Origin: Nocardia arthritidis
Lineage (GTDB): Bacteria > Actinomycetota > Actinomycetes > Mycobacteriales > Mycobacteriaceae
Reading direction: 5' to 3'
Length of the DNA: 64,000 bases
NCBI RefSeq assembly: GCF_011801145.1
Contig: NZ_CP046172.1
Span: 7,750,001 to 7,814,000, forward strand
In this document: positions 47,840 to 59,700 of the stretch, in pieces
Position numbering within the stretch: the first letter of the stretch is position 1
Layout: each line of letters starts with the position of its first letter
Position numbers and translations under genes: made by a program
Notes under the pieces: model-generated
The model's database searches: none
The model's input: the letters and a program-made list of their open reading frames with translations, nothing else
Told to the model about the DNA's origin: nothing

Positions 47840-47968
47840 ATGCAGTACCGTCCAGGACCCGACGACGAAGAACCGGCCGAGAACGACGAACCCGGTTACT
47901 CGGACGACGCGGACGACGAACCCGCCGCCGCCCAACCGGACACCTATGTCGAGTACGACTACGAATGA
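47840..47968 (+). CDS. Very acidic 42-residue protein
   Basis: Starts at ATG 47840 behind GAAGGGAG and encodes 42 residues, roughly a third Asp/Glu, with tyrosines at both ends (QYRPGPDDEEP ... VEYDYE). There are no hydrophobic segments, so it is probably disordered. Divergent from the ABC ATPase gene and convergent with the next 50-residue membrane protein; a hairpin lies between them. Family not recognised. Confidence 0.6.
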   Translation: MQYRPGPDDEEPAENDEPGYSDDADDEPAAAQPDTYVEYDYE

Positions 47969-47974
47969 TCCGAC

Positions 47975-48011
47975 GCGGGACCGTCAGCGTATCGAGCGGT
48001 GACGGTCCCGC
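47975..48011. terminator. Hairpin between two convergent small genes
   Basis: GCGGGACCGTC (47975-47985) pairs perfectly with GACGGTCCCGC (48001-48011) around a 15-base loop. It overlaps the stop of the minus-strand small gene. No T tract follows, so termination would depend on the stem alone. Confidence 0.55.
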
Positions 48012-48136
48012 AACTGATTGTCATACGGTAATTCGGAACCATCCGGCTCCTTGGTCCGGAACAGGCGCGCGACGACGAGTGCGATCGGAACCGACAGCAG
48101 CGCCCAAACGGCGAGGACCACCAGCAACGTTGTCAC
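47984..48136 (-). CDS. Small membrane protein of 50 residues
   Basis: GTG 48136, with AAGGGA 10-15 bases upstream, opens a 50-residue frame. One strong membrane helix (TLLVVLAVWALLSVPIALVV) is followed by a charged tail (RLFRTKEPDGSELPYDNQLR) ending at TGA 47984-47986. The arrangement of ribosome site, helix and basic stop-transfer Arg makes it credible. Family not recognised. Confidence 0.6.
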   Translation of the reverse strand: MTTLLVVLAVWALLSVPIALVVARLFRTKEPDGSELPYDNQLRDRHRSIR

Positions 48137-48289
48137 GATTGTCCGTCCCTTCGATCGAGCAGGTCACCCACCGACTCCCCTGCGGCCGCCGGCGAACGAT
48201 CTCGAACCCGCCTGCCACTGTCATACCCGTATCCAACCCGGCGGACACGTGGTTCTCGACCAGCGACCCGTTCCATCCCCCATTACACC

Positions 48290-49078
48290 TCACCAGTCCG
48301 CGGCCGGTACCGCGATGACCGTCATCGAACCGGGCGCCACCTCGGTGAAACCCGCGTCCCGGACCGCGACCGCCGCGCCCTCGCGCACCAGACCGGTCAG
48401 CTCTCGCCACCGCGCGGCATCGGCTTCCCTTACCGCGCAATGGAATTCGAGCTCGGCCCAGCGGCAGACCGGATCCAGTTCGAGCGCGCCCGCCAGCAGC
48501 ATACTCGCGTGGCCGACCTGCGCCGCGGCCTTGCCCAGCGTCATCCCGAGCGCCGAATTCACCCACAGCACAGGAAGTTTCGTAGTCGGTGGCCCCGGGT
48601 CGTCGTGTTCGAGATCGGTGCCGCCGATCTGCAACCGCCGGATCCGCTGATCCACCTCGCTCACCGCGCACGGCACCAGCGCCCGCGCCTGCGCGCCGTC
48701 CACCTCGACGGTCACCCCGTCCACCTCGCCCGCGGCCAGCCACTGCGCGCCGCGCGCCCGCCGCGCCACCTTACGGATCCGGGACCGCTTCCAGGCCAGA
48801 TACCGGGACTCCCATTCCCCGCCCGGACCGACCCGCTCGTCCAGGCACAGCGCGACCGTCGCGGTCGCCGCCGCGGCCAGCAGCGCGCTGCGCGGCGGCG
48901 GGTCGGCCTTGGGCAGGTGCAGCACCAACTGCATGGCCTGCACCATGGCCGGGTCGGCCGGATCGCCCGCGCCGCCGTAGCCGAGCGCCAGCTCCGCGTG
49001 CCGGACGCGAAAGCTGTTGGCGCCGTTGGCTGTATCTCCATCCCGGAGCCCGGCCGTGCATTCCGGGATCGTCGACAT
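48290..49078 (-). CDS. PTH2-like peptidyl-tRNA hydrolase domain protein
   Basis: 262 residues. The C-terminal 110 residues resemble archaeal/eukaryotic-type peptidyl-tRNA hydrolase 2 (LWVNSALGMTLGKAAAQVGHAS, family 'vvRtDLkMskGKiAaQcaHA'). The N-terminal 140 residues are an unassigned extension with a basic patch (RYLAWKRSRIRKVARRARGA). The usual catalytic Lys of the motif is retained (GKAAAQ). Its start overlaps the stop of the chagasin-like gene (TGATG). Confidence 0.75.
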   Translation of the reverse strand: MSTIPECTAGLRDGDTANGANSFRVRHAELALGYGGAGDPADPAMVQAMQLVLHLPKADPPPRSALLAAAATATVALCLDERVGPGGEWESRYLAWKRSRIRKVARRARGAQWLAAGEVDGVTVEVDGAQARALVPCAVSEVDQRIRRLQIGGTDLEHDDPGPPTTKLPVLWVNSALGMTLGKAAAQVGHASMLLAGALELDPVCRWAELEFHCAVREADAARWRELTGLVREGAAVAVRDAGFTEVAPGSMTVIAVPAADW

Positions 49079-49509
49079 CACTCCACCTTGATCGTCAGCG
49101 TGAACTTCTGTGCCGGTTCCATACCCTGCTCCCACGGCCGGGTGTAGTCCAGGGTGAGGTTGGTGACGCCCGCCGCGTTGGCGACGAATTTCCAGATCGA
49201 GTGCCCGCCCGAACCGGGGGCCGCGGGCACATTGGGGTCGGGTTTGTAATCCGGTTCCCCCTCCTGGCGGACCACGTTCTGATCGAGTTGGCCGATCCGC
49301 CACGAATATCCGGTCCCGGGGGTCGCAGGCAGCGTCACCGTCAGCTGCTGGCCCGGTTTCAGCTGCCGCTCTTGACCGTTGTCCTTTTCGGTTACCGCGG
49401 CACCCGGTTGATCGACCGGCTTGGCCGAGCTGGTGTCGGCCTTGCCGCTGTTGCTACTGCATGCCACCAGCGCCAAACCCATCAGGAGCACCACAAGAGA
49501 TGTACGCAC
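49078..49509 (-). CDS. Chagasin-like (I42) cysteine-protease-inhibitor lipoprotein
   Basis: 143 residues with a lipobox (VACSS) after a short hydrophobic leader. The chagasin/amoebiasin pattern is visible as TPGTGYSWR (family NPTTGY.W), a GSGG loop and the final LDYTRPWEQG..PAQKFTLTIKV. Such inhibitors block papain-like proteases. GTG 49509 is preceded by GGAGGA. Confidence 0.85.
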   Translation of the reverse strand: MRTSLVVLLMGLALVACSSNSGKADTSSAKPVDQPGAAVTEKDNGQERQLKPGQQLTVTLPATPGTGYSWRIGQLDQNVVRQEGEPDYKPDPNVPAAPGSGGHSIWKFVANAAGVTNLTLDYTRPWEQGMEPAQKFTLTIKVE

Positions 49510-49669
49510 GGATCCTCCGATCGCCGAGTGATCATGATCAACATCCGTGAGCCTACCGAGGCGGACGCGGCACACCGGCCATCTCGGCCCGCTCAGCGAT
49601 ATGCCGTCGCATCCAACGATAGGACGACCGGACCTCCCCAGTTGTGTCTCCCCAGTTGATTTCCCGGCC

Positions 49670-51007
<1,338 letters not shown>

Positions 51008-51026
51008 CCATAACCCGAAAGGCTGA

Positions 51027-52769
51027 CTACTTGGTAGCCGCAACACCCTCATGGACCTGGGTGGCATGTTTGCCGGAGCCCCAGCCCACGTGCGCCTCGG
51101 CGCGCATCCGCTCGACCATATGCGGGTAGTGCAGCTCGAATGCCGGGCGCTCCGAGCGGATCCGCGGCAGCTCGTAGAAGTTGTGCCGCGGCGGCGGGCA
51201 GGAGGTGGCCCACTCGAGCGAATTGCCGTAACCCCACGGATCGTCCACAGTGACGACCTCGCCGTAGCGGTAGCTCTTGAAGACATTCCACAGGAACGGC
51301 AGCATCGACGCGCCCAGGATGAAGGCACCGATGGTGGAAATGGTGTTCAGCGTGGTGAATCCGTCGCTGGGCAGGTAGTCGGCGTAGCGGCGCGGCATAC
51401 CCTCGGCGCCCAACCAGTGCTGCACCAGGAAGGTGGTGTGGAAGCCGATGAACGTGGCCCAGAAGTGCCACTTCGCCAGGCGCTCGTCCAGCATGCGGCC
51501 GGTCATCTTCGGGAACCAGAAGTAGATACCCGCGTAGGTGGCGAACACGATGGTGCCGAAGAGCACGTAGTGGAAGTGCGCGACGACGAAGTAGGTGTCG
51601 GTGACGTGGAAGTCCAGCGGCGGCGAGGCCAGGATGACGCCGGACAAACCGCCGAAGAGGAATGTGACGAGGAAGCCGACCGAGAACAGCATCGGCGATT
51701 CGAAGGTCAGCTGGCCCCGCCACATGGTGCCGATCCAGTTGAAGAACTTCACACCGGTGGGCACGGCGATGAGGAAGGTCATGAACGAGAAGTACGGCAG
51801 CAGCACGGCGCCGGTGGCGTACATGTGGTGCGCCCACACCGCGATGGACAGCGCGGCGATGCCGAGCGTCGCGTAGACGAGCGTGGTGTAACCGAAGATC
51901 GGCTTACGCGAGAAGACCGGGAAGATCTCGGACACGATGCCGAAGAACGGCAGCGCGATGATGTACACCTCGGGGTGGCCGAAGAACCAGAACAGGTGCT
52001 GGTAGAGCAGGATGCCGCCGGTGGCCGGGTCGTAGATGTGGCCGCCGAGGTGACGGTCGTAGGCCAGGCCGAACAGGGCGGCGGTCAGCAGCGGGAAGGC
52101 AAGCAGCACAAGGACACTGGTGACGGCAATATTCCAGGTGAAGATCGGCATCCGGAACATGGTCATACCCGGCGCGCGCAGGCACACCACGGTGGTGAGC
52201 ATGTTCACGCCACCGAGGATGGTGCCCAGACCGGAGACGGCCAGACCCAGGATCCACAGGTCGGTGCCGACGCCGGGCGAGTGCAGGATGTCGGTCAGCG
52301 GCACATACGCCGTCCAACCCATGTCGGCGGCGCCGCCGGGGGTGATGAAGCCCGCGGTCGCCATGGTGGCGCCGAAGGCGTACAGCCAGTAGCTGAACGC
52401 GTTGAGGCGCGGGAACGCGACGTCGGGGGCGCCGATCTGCAGCGGCAGGATGATGTTGGCGAAGCCGAACACGATCGCGGTCGCGTAGAACAGCAGCATG
52501 ATCGTGCCGTGCATGGTGAACAGCTGGTTGAACTGTTCGGGCGAGAGGAACTGCAGACCGGGACGCGCCAGCTCACCGCGCATCAAGAGGGCCATCAGAC
52601 CACCGATGAGGAAGAAGCCCATCGAGGTGGTCAGGTACATGACACCGAGGACCTTCGGGTCCGTGGTGGTGACCATCTTGAGGATGAACGAGCCCTTCGG
52701 CCCGGTACGAGCCGGATAAGGCCGAGTCGCTTCCAACTGAGGGACTGGCTGGGGCTCTACGGCAGTCAC
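51027..52769 (-). CDS. ctaD: Cytochrome c oxidase subunit I (aa3)
   Basis: 580 residues, twelve membrane helices. Haem and copper ligands are in place: His in [17 protein letters not shown] (Cu-B His cross-linked to Tyr), [10 protein letters not shown] and [10 protein letters not shown]. Start GTG 52769 has AGGAGGA before it. The other oxidase subunits are not adjacent, as in mycobacteria (Rv3043c). Works with the bc1 complex in the respiratory supercomplex. Confidence 0.98.
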   Translation of the reverse strand: MTAVEPQPVPQLEATRPYPARTGPKGSFILKMVTTTDPKVLGVMYLTTSMGFFLIGGLMALLMRGELARPGLQFLSPEQFNQLFTMHGTIMLLFYATAIVFGFANIILPLQIGAPDVAFPRLNAFSYWLYAFGATMATAGFITPGGAADMGWTAYVPLTDILHSPGVGTDLWILGLAVSGLGTILGGVNMLTTVVCLRAPGMTMFRMPIFTWNIAVTSVLVLLAFPLLTAALFGLAYDRHLGGHIYDPATGGILLYQHLFWFFGHPEVYIIALPFFGIVSEIFPVFSRKPIFGYTTLVYATLGIAALSIAVWAHHMYATGAVLLPYFSFMTFLIAVPTGVKFFNWIGTMWRGQLTFESPMLFSVGFLVTFLFGGLSGVILASPPLDFHVTDTYFVVAHFHYVLFGTIVFATYAGIYFWFPKMTGRMLDERLAKWHFWATFIGFHTTFLVQHWLGAEGMPRRYADYLPSDGFTTLNTISTIGAFILGASMLPFLWNVFKSYRYGEVVTVDDPWGYGNSLEWATSCPPPRHNFYELPRIRSERPAFELHYPHMVERMRAEAHVGWGSGKHATQVHEGVAATK

Positions 52770-53038
52770 TGATCCTCCTGAAAGGTGCCTTTAGGTCGCT
52801 CCGCAGGCTCCGCTGCTCGCGTCCGAACCGTGACCGGAACGGACGACACTTCGCTTGCGCTTCTGAGATCGTAAACCGTACTGCCGCAGCGATCCGCACC
52901 GGTCCTACTCTGTGTCGTAGTTTCGAGTAGAGCACACGCGCATCGACGAGTCACTTTCCCTCGGGTGAATACCGATGACTTCCGCACCGCGACGCCGTCT
53001 TGTCGGGTACAGGCGTTCCATCACACGAGGAGCTGGTC

Positions 53039-53839
53039 ATGGCCTATATCGACGCACCGAAGCCCGGCGACCCGATCTGGGTCGATCTCTACACCGCCGA
53101 TCCGGACGGCGCCATCGCCTTCTACGACGAACTGTTCGGCTGGACCGCCGAACGCGCCGAGGAATTCGACGGATACATCACTTTCCGCAAGAACGGCAAG
53201 GCCGTCGCGGGCGGGATGGGCAAATCCGACGACGGGCCGGATCAGTGGACGGTGTATCTGTCCGCTGCCGATGCGGCGGCGACCGTGGACAACGCGGTGG
53301 CACACGGTGGTTCGGTGGTCGTGCCCGCGATGCTGGTCGGCGATCTCGGTGCGATGGCGGTGCTCGGCGATCCGCACGGCGCGGGTGTCGGGGTATGGCA
53401 GTCCGGAACCCATCGCGGATTCGAGACCATCGGCATCGCCTCCGGCGGCGTGTGGTCCGACCATATCGGCGTCCCGACCTGGTTCGAACTGCAGACCGGT
53501 AACTACGACGCGGCGATCGGCTTCTACCGCGAGGTGTTCGGCTGGCGCGACACCTTCACGGTCACCGTGCCCGACGCCGACGAATTCCGTTACACCACAA
53601 TCCATGCCGAGACCCCGATGCTCGGCGGCGTGATGGACGCGGCGGCCTTCTTACCGCCGGGAACGCCCGACGGCTGGCTGGTGTACTTCGGCGCGGACGA
53701 TATCGACAAGACCGCCGAACGCGCCGTCGAACTCGGCGGCCGCGTGCTGATGCCGCCGATGGACACGCCGTTCGGCCGGGTCGCCGCGCTCGCCGATCCG
53801 ACCGGGGCGCGCTTCAGCATCGGCGGTAACAAGTCGTAG
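53039..53839 (+). CDS. VOC/glyoxalase-like protein with two tandem domains
   Basis: 266 residues containing two copies of the vicinal-oxygen-chelate fold (about 8-120 and 135-262). Each begins with a DLYTADPDGAIAFYDELFGW / ELQTGNYDAAIGFYREVFGW type segment and closes with a VAALADPTGARFSI or MAVLGDPHGAGVGV strand. Reaction unknown; related actinobacterial proteins are called hydroxylases without proof. ATG 53039 after GAGGAG. Confidence 0.87.
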   Translation: MAYIDAPKPGDPIWVDLYTADPDGAIAFYDELFGWTAERAEEFDGYITFRKNGKAVAGGMGKSDDGPDQWTVYLSAADAAATVDNAVAHGGSVVVPAMLVGDLGAMAVLGDPHGAGVGVWQSGTHRGFETIGIASGGVWSDHIGVPTWFELQTGNYDAAIGFYREVFGWRDTFTVTVPDADEFRYTTIHAETPMLGGVMDAAAFLPPGTPDGWLVYFGADDIDKTAERAVELGGRVLMPPMDTPFGRVAALADPTGARFSIGGNKS

Positions 53840-53939
53840 ACCGTCCGGGACCCGCTGCGGCCGTTGCGGATCCGCCGGTTCCCCGACTCGCGGTGACCTG
53901 GCACTCTTGTGCGGCCCGTGCGCATGTACCCTCTCCCGC

Positions 53940-55019
53940 ATGCCGGTGAGCGCCTTCGTACGCACCCGAATCCGCCAGACCATCCGGACCCGCGCCCTGC
54001 CGAGGCGCGGGCTCGCGGTCACCGCGCTCGCCGCGGTGCTGCTCGTCGCGGGCTGTAGTCAGAAAGACGACAGCAGCTCGATCGTGCGCACCACGACGAA
54101 TATCGCGGGCGCCGACGTTATCGGCATCGATCGGGACACCACGCACGCCTGCGCGCTGCCGAGCGCACCCGATCCGGCGAGCGGACGCACCCGCACCGTC
54201 ACCCATATCGCGGGCGTCTCCGAGGTGCCCGCCGATCCGCAGCGCATCGTCGTGCTCACCACCGCCGCCCTGGACGCCTCCTGCGCCCTGGGGTTGTGGG
54301 AGCGGGTGGTCGGCGCGGTGACCATCGATGGACCGCATCCGCAGCCGCAGTACCTCGGCTACGGCGTCGACAAGATCCCGAGCGTCGGCACCGCGGCACA
54401 GCCCGATCTCGGCAAGATCGCCGCGCTGCACCCCGACCTGATCATCGGCGATATCCCGACGGCGACCATCGGTTTCGACGCGCTGCGGGATATCGCGCCC
54501 ACCGTACTCATCGGCCGCCCAGGCAACTGGCAGGCCGAATTCAGCGCCATCGCCGCCGGTCTCGGCCGCCGCAATGCCGCGGCCGCCGCGCTGGACAGCT
54601 ACCACGCCGACGCGAAGGATGTGGGAAACGCGATCTGGTCCAATCAGACCCAGGCCTCGATCATCCGCTTCGGCGCGGATTCGGTGCAGGTGCAGGGCAG
54701 CGACAGCTTCGCGGCGCAGGTGCTCGCCGATGCGGGCGCGCAGCGGCCGACCGCCCAGCGCGGACCGTCCTTCGACGTGTCGACCTCGGACTTCACCAAG
54801 ATCGAGGGCGACCTGATCTATATCCTCTTCGCGGGTGACGCCGGGAAGAAGCATGCCGAACAGGTGCTGCGCGAGGACGAATGGAAGAACCTCAGCGCCG
54901 CGCTCGACCGGCGCACCTTCATCATGGACGACGAGGTCTGGCACGGTGACGGGCTGACCGCGGCCCGCGCACTGCTCACCGATATCCGGAATACCTTGAA
55001 TGGCTTCGTTACCAGCTAG
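53940..55019 (+). CDS. fecB: Iron-siderophore/haem ABC substrate-binding lipoprotein (FecB-like)
   Basis: 359 residues, the same length as Rv3044 FecB. Lipobox VAGCSQ, then a type III periplasmic-binding fold (VTHIAGVSEVPADPQRIVV, IAALHPDLIIGD, GLGRRNAAAAALDSYHADAK). It binds iron-siderophore complexes at the cell surface. Overlaps the 3' end of the convergent DUF3558-type gene by 11 bases. Confidence 0.9.
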   Translation: MPVSAFVRTRIRQTIRTRALPRRGLAVTALAAVLLVAGCSQKDDSSSIVRTTTNIAGADVIGIDRDTTHACALPSAPDPASGRTRTVTHIAGVSEVPADPQRIVVLTTAALDASCALGLWERVVGAVTIDGPHPQPQYLGYGVDKIPSVGTAAQPDLGKIAALHPDLIIGDIPTATIGFDALRDIAPTVLIGRPGNWQAEFSAIAAGLGRRNAAAAALDSYHADAKDVGNAIWSNQTQASIIRFGADSVQVQGSDSFAAQVLADAGAQRPTAQRGPSFDVSTSDFTKIEGDLIYILFAGDAGKKHAEQVLREDEWKNLSAALDRRTFIMDDEVWHGDGLTAARALLTDIRNTLNGFVTS

Positions 55020-55956
55020 GGAACATACCCAGCAGCTGGTACATGATCTGGCCGAGGGACTGCTCGTCCTTGCCGCCCACCCAGACCGCAGGCACCTGCG
55101 GCCCGTCCTCACCGTCGGCGAACGGCGGGCCCACCTGGGCCTCGAAGTAGACCGCGCCGTTGCTCTCGTGCCGGAATACCGTGCGGTCGCCGATCTGGAT
55201 CGGGATGCCGTTCTCGATCGCCCGCTGCGCCTGATACTCGTAGAGCACCGCGTATTCGGTGCCGCCGTACGGCAGCGCGCAGACGTAGAGCTGCTGGCGG
55301 TCCGGTTTGACGGTGACGCCGAGGTGCGCCGTCACCGCGCACGGGTCGGCGCCGTTCAGCACCGTGTGCACCGTCGGATACGGATCATCTTGTCGCAGTT
55401 GCTGTTTCCAGGCCAGGACGGCCGTGCGGGTCAGCGTTTCGGCGACCGGGCACGGCTCGACGCCGCCGGGCACCGTCACGGCGAGCGAAACACCGGCGTG
55501 GGCCGGGAATTTCGCGCTCACCGTGCAGGCCCGCTCGCCCGCCGGGACCTGCTTGTCCGCCCGGGTGTCCTTGTCGGCGACGACCGTCGCCGTCGTGTCC
55601 TCGATCCGCTTCGTGGTGCCGACCCGGCCGTTTTCCTCGACGGTGCCGGCCAGCGCCCGCCACTGCGCCCGCACCGAGCCGCCCAGCTTCGCCGAATCCA
55701 GTTGCGCCGCACAGGATTCCGGCCCCGTAACAACCACCGACCGCACCGTGCCCAGCTTCGCGAGTTCGGCGCGCGGGATCAGCGCGCACGGCTCGATCGC
55801 CCGCGCCCGCTTGTAAACCTCCCAATACTGCTGATCGTTCTGTGGCGCGGTGTCCCAGAAGTCGACCGGCGCGCTGGTCGGCTGCGCCGCCTCACCGTTC
55901 CCACACGCAACCGCGGTCGCCAATAGCGCCGCTACCAGCACCACCAATCGCACCAT
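55009..55956 (-). CDS. DUF3558-like lipoprotein, unknown function
   Basis: 315 residues. Signal with lipobox TAVACG, then two similar halves each containing a DPCAL/DPC-type motif (IEPCALIPRAELAKLG, GADPCAVTAHLGV). That is how DUF3558 lipoproteins of Mycobacterium/Nocardia look. ATG 55956 follows GGGGGAGGA. Function unknown. Confidence 0.75.
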   Translation of the reverse strand: MVRLVVLVAALLATAVACGNGEAAQPTSAPVDFWDTAPQNDQQYWEVYKRARAIEPCALIPRAELAKLGTVRSVVVTGPESCAAQLDSAKLGGSVRAQWRALAGTVEENGRVGTTKRIEDTTATVVADKDTRADKQVPAGERACTVSAKFPAHAGVSLAVTVPGGVEPCPVAETLTRTAVLAWKQQLRQDDPYPTVHTVLNGADPCAVTAHLGVTVKPDRQQLYVCALPYGGTEYAVLYEYQAQRAIENGIPIQIGDRTVFRHESNGAVYFEAQVGPPFADGEDGPQVPAVWVGGKDEQSLGQIMYQLLGMFPSW

Positions 55957-56270
55957 CGAGTCCTCCCCCACAAACGTGAGAAGCCTGCCCACCACAACAC
56001 CTGATACCGCCGAGCCGTGGTGTTCTGCCCCGGCAGTCTGCCCGCAGGCCTCGGGGCCTGCAAGGCGATCACCTTATCGACCGGAAATATGCGCCGGACG
56101 TTCGCATGGGGGTAAGGAGGTGAGCACATCGCAGCTAATAGTCAGCCGACCAGTTCTATTGATCTTGAATTACGTTGTACGACTTGATGATTCGCAGACC
56201 AGCAGTTGCTTTCCGATTGTTCGCCACCTAGGGTTGGGCAAACGTGAATCGATCGTGAAGTAGGTGCGGA
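55957..56270. other. Left edge of the accessory island: intergenic region before the TIR gene
   Basis: 314 bases without a gene. The first part has a GCAGGCC-TCGG-GGCCTGC hairpin (56044-56061). After about 56130 the sequence becomes clearly more A/T-rich than its surroundings (AGCTAATAGTC, ATTGATCTTGAATTACG), which marks incoming DNA and probably the promoter of the TIR operon. Confidence 0.6.
56044..56061. terminator. Hairpin GCAGGCC-TCGG-GGCCTGC
   Basis: A perfect 7-bp stem with a four-base loop. No T tract on either side. It lies near the boundary of the accessory island. Confidence 0.4.
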
Positions 56271-56780
56271 TTGTCGAGCCCGGCGGCCACCATTCCTGTG
56301 ACACAAATGCTGTTGAGCTGGTCACATAAGGACAAAAAAGCCAAAAACGACCTGCTCGACCGCCTAGCCATTCAGCTCAACTGCCTGACCGGGATCTCCG
56401 CGGCCTGGTGGCAGGACTCCCATATCCACATCGGCACACCGTGGCGACAGGAAATTTTCACCCACCTCGACGAGTGCGATTTCGGCGTCCAGTTCATCAG
56501 CCCGGCGTTCTTCGGCAGCTCGTTCATCGTCCGCCACGAAATACCGCCCTTCGTCGGACCCGCCCCGCGTAAGCACGCCATCCCGGTCGGCCTGAAGCCC
56601 ATCCGCCTGGACGGTTCCACAAATATGCACGGCATCGACGCCCTGCAATTGTTCCGGCTGGACCACAAGCACTTCTACACCGAACTCTCCAGCGACAACC
56701 GTCGCGACAGGTTCGCCGCCGACCTAGCCATGGAGATCCGCCGCCGCATCCTCGGTGAGGACGGCTGGCGCAAGCTGTGA
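56271..56780 (+). CDS. Stand-alone TIR-domain protein (candidate NADase effector)
   Basis: 169 residues, almost all one TIR domain. First strand MLLSWSHKDKKAKNDLL, the BB-loop zone WWQDSHIHIGTPWRQEI, FISPAFFGSSFIVRHE with Glu90 in the place of the catalytic glutamate of NAD-cleaving TIRs, and the last helix DRFAADLAMEIRRRI. Start TTG 56271 (AGG in GTAGGTGCGGA before it); ATG 56307 would remove the first 12 residues but keep the domain. Its stop overlaps the GTG start of the giant NACHT-WD40 gene, so the two are co-translated. Confidence 0.85.
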   Translation: MSSPAATIPVTQMLLSWSHKDKKAKNDLLDRLAIQLNCLTGISAAWWQDSHIHIGTPWRQEIFTHLDECDFGVQFISPAFFGSSFIVRHEIPPFVGPAPRKHAIPVGLKPIRLDGSTNMHGIDALQLFRLDHKHFYTELSSDNRRDRFAADLAMEIRRRILGEDGWRKL

Positions 56781-59700
56781 CCAACCGTCAGCGGCTCCCC
56801 AAGCGGGCCGTGCTCCGGCACCTGAAGACGCTCGATGACGATCTGAGCACGCGCCAACGGGAGCGATTGCACGCACTCGCCGATCTCATCGACGAAAACA
56901 ACCGCATCCGGTTGTCGGATGCACTCGACGTCGCGACGCCAGCGGGCTCGAGCACCAGTCGCCAAGCCTCGTTCCGAAAGTTCCGGGCCGCCTTGGCCGA
57001 AGCCGCGAAGGAGAACGGGCTCCCCTTCGAGCTGGTCGCCGACACGCTGAAAGCCCAACCGGAGCAACGGTATTGCTGGTTCACCGGTCCGGACAGCGTC
57101 ATCGCCGAACTCGCGGAGATCTCGAGCATCGAGGCGCGAACGGCCGAGTCCGGCAACGCAATCGAACAATCCGTAGCCGAACTGCTCGACCCGCGCGATA
57201 TCCGGCTGTACGTGAGCGCGAACCCGGATCCGGCCGCGGGAGAACTGGCATCGATCCGAGCCTTCATCGAACTTCTCGAACGAAACCTGCGCGCACGCAC
57301 CGACATTCGGGTGACGATCACCGATACCCTCGCGACGCCCATCGGTGCGCCGGTGACGGACAGCGTGACCCGACTGGCGGACGCCGACGTCGCGATCGCC
57401 CTGCTGGACCCCGGCTACCTGTGCACCGACGAATTCGACGCGATACGCGCCGCGCGGGCACAGGCCACGAAGTCGATACTTTTCGTCGCCCTCGACGAAC
57501 TCCCCGACAATCCGGATCTGCGCGGCCTGAATGTCGGCGAGGTCCTGATGAAACAGCAGCCCTTCGCGACCCGATCGAAGGATGGCAGAAGGCAATTCGT
57601 GCGGACGGTCTGCGAGACGCTGATCTCGCACCTGAACCAACCATTCGCCGAACGGCAACCACGGCGGCTCAGCCGGGGCCCGGTCATGGACCGGCTGGCC
57701 GACTACAACCGCGGTATCTTCGCCAGAGACGGCTTCATTCAAGACCGGATCATCGAATCCTACGGCGATATAACCGCATTCGATGCTTCCACCGATCTCA
57801 TCCCCAACGAGCCACACCGCCCAACCGGCGCGAAATGCGTTGCCGTGGAACGACTTGTCGATTGGGCGCTCGACAACGACCCGGCCGCGCGCCGCTGGTG
57901 CGCGCTGCTGGGAGATACCGGGATGGGCAAGACCACCACGAGCCGACTGCTCACCGCCAAACTGCTCGACCTGCGCGATCTGGGGGCGGCCGATGCCGAC
58001 GGTCGGCCCTACCCACTGCCGATCTACTTCGACCTGCGAGATCTCCCCGTCCGAGAGGTAGGCCCGAACCCCAGCCTCTACCGCATCGTCGACGCCTTGC
58101 TGACCCGCATAGGCACGAACGACACGCGCCCCTCCGCCGACGAGGTGCTCTCCACGATGGAGCACGGAAACTGCGTCGTCGTCTTCGACGGTCTCGACGA
58201 AGCACTCGTCCATCTCTCACCTGCCGACGGCCAGGCGTTCACCCGAACCCTTTGGCGTGCAATCGAAAAGACCGCGCCCCGGTTGCCGTACCGGCTGCCC
58301 GCCACAACGCCGAGCAAATTGCTGCTGTCCTGCCGCACCCACTACTTCCGCTCGATCAGGCACGAGATCACCCATTTCACCGGACAGCATCGTGGGGGCC
58401 CGCAGGCACACGATTATCTGTCGCTGCTGATGCTGCCGTTCGACGACGAGCAGATCGGTGCGTATCTCGGAAAACATGTTCCCGGTGCGGACATCGCCGC
58501 ACTGTTGGAAATGATCTCGAGTGTGCACAACCTGCGCGAGATGGCCGAGCGCCCATTCCTGCTCCAGTTGATCAGCGAAGAGTTGGCGTTCGTCGAACGC
58601 GCCGCATACGACGGGCAGACCATCCGCCCCGTCGATCTGTACGGCGCGTTCGCGCGCCGCTGGCTCGAGCGGGATGACGGCAAGCACACCCTGCTCCCGG
58701 CGCACAAGCTCCTCCTCATGGAACACCTTGCGGCCGAAGAATTGCGGCTCCGCCGAACCGGTTGGTCGGCCGACGATATCGAGCAGTGGTTGGTCGAGTT
58801 CATCAAGGAACGTCGCGAACTCGCTGTGCACTATGGCGACGAAACAAGTATCTGGAAAGAGGATTTGCGGACAGCGACCTTCCTGGTGCGACGCGGAGAC
58901 GATCGATTCGGGTTTGCCCACACCTCGCTCCGGGAATACTTCGTCGCCCAATATCTGCTGCGCGCATTGCTATTGGGACCGGATGCGATCGACGCGGTAG
59001 CGACCGCCTGGGCGATGCCGGTGCTGCCGAGCGACGAGACATTGGATTTCCTAGGGCAAAGTCTGGCAGGGTTGTCCGAGGACGACCGGATGCGATGTGT
59101 TGCGACACTGCGAGCGATCCGCGACAGGTATTGGCCAGCTGCGTCCGAGCTGGTATTCGCTTACGCACTTCGGGCGGAACACAAAGGCTTTCCCCGGCAT
59201 TCGGTTGTCGGGACCGTGCTTGATGGCGCGGAGCTCGACGGGTGGCGGATCGGGTCGGCTGATAGTCGGAGGCTCGACCTTCGATCGTTGTCTGCGCGGT
59301 CCGCCCGGCTCACCGGAACCATCTTCACCAACGTCGACCTGGGAGCGGCTTCCTTCCAGCTGAGCGATCTGACCAACGTCGAATTCATCGATGCGAATCT
59401 GAAGAACGCTCAGCTGGATGGCGCCGACCTGACGGGGGCAGTGTTCCGGATGTGCGATCTTTCCGGTAGCTCCAACGGCGACGCACGGACCTACCGCACG
59501 CAAATTCTGCGAAGTGAACTCGGCAGCGCCGTGAACTGGCATGGTAGTTCGCTCTTCATCGCACAGTGCACGGCTGCCAGGGTCGCTCTTGCACCAATAG
59601 AGAAACCGCTCGGCGCGAGATTGATACGGTACTCGGGTCATTCGGGGGAGCCGTGGTCGGCGGCCTACCGGCCTGATGGCTGTCACATCATTACGGTCGG

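Noticed and set aside
51051..52772. 573-residue plus-strand frame opposite ctaD
   Set aside because: Antisense shadow; Gln/His/Arg/Gly-rich with no membrane or enzyme motif.
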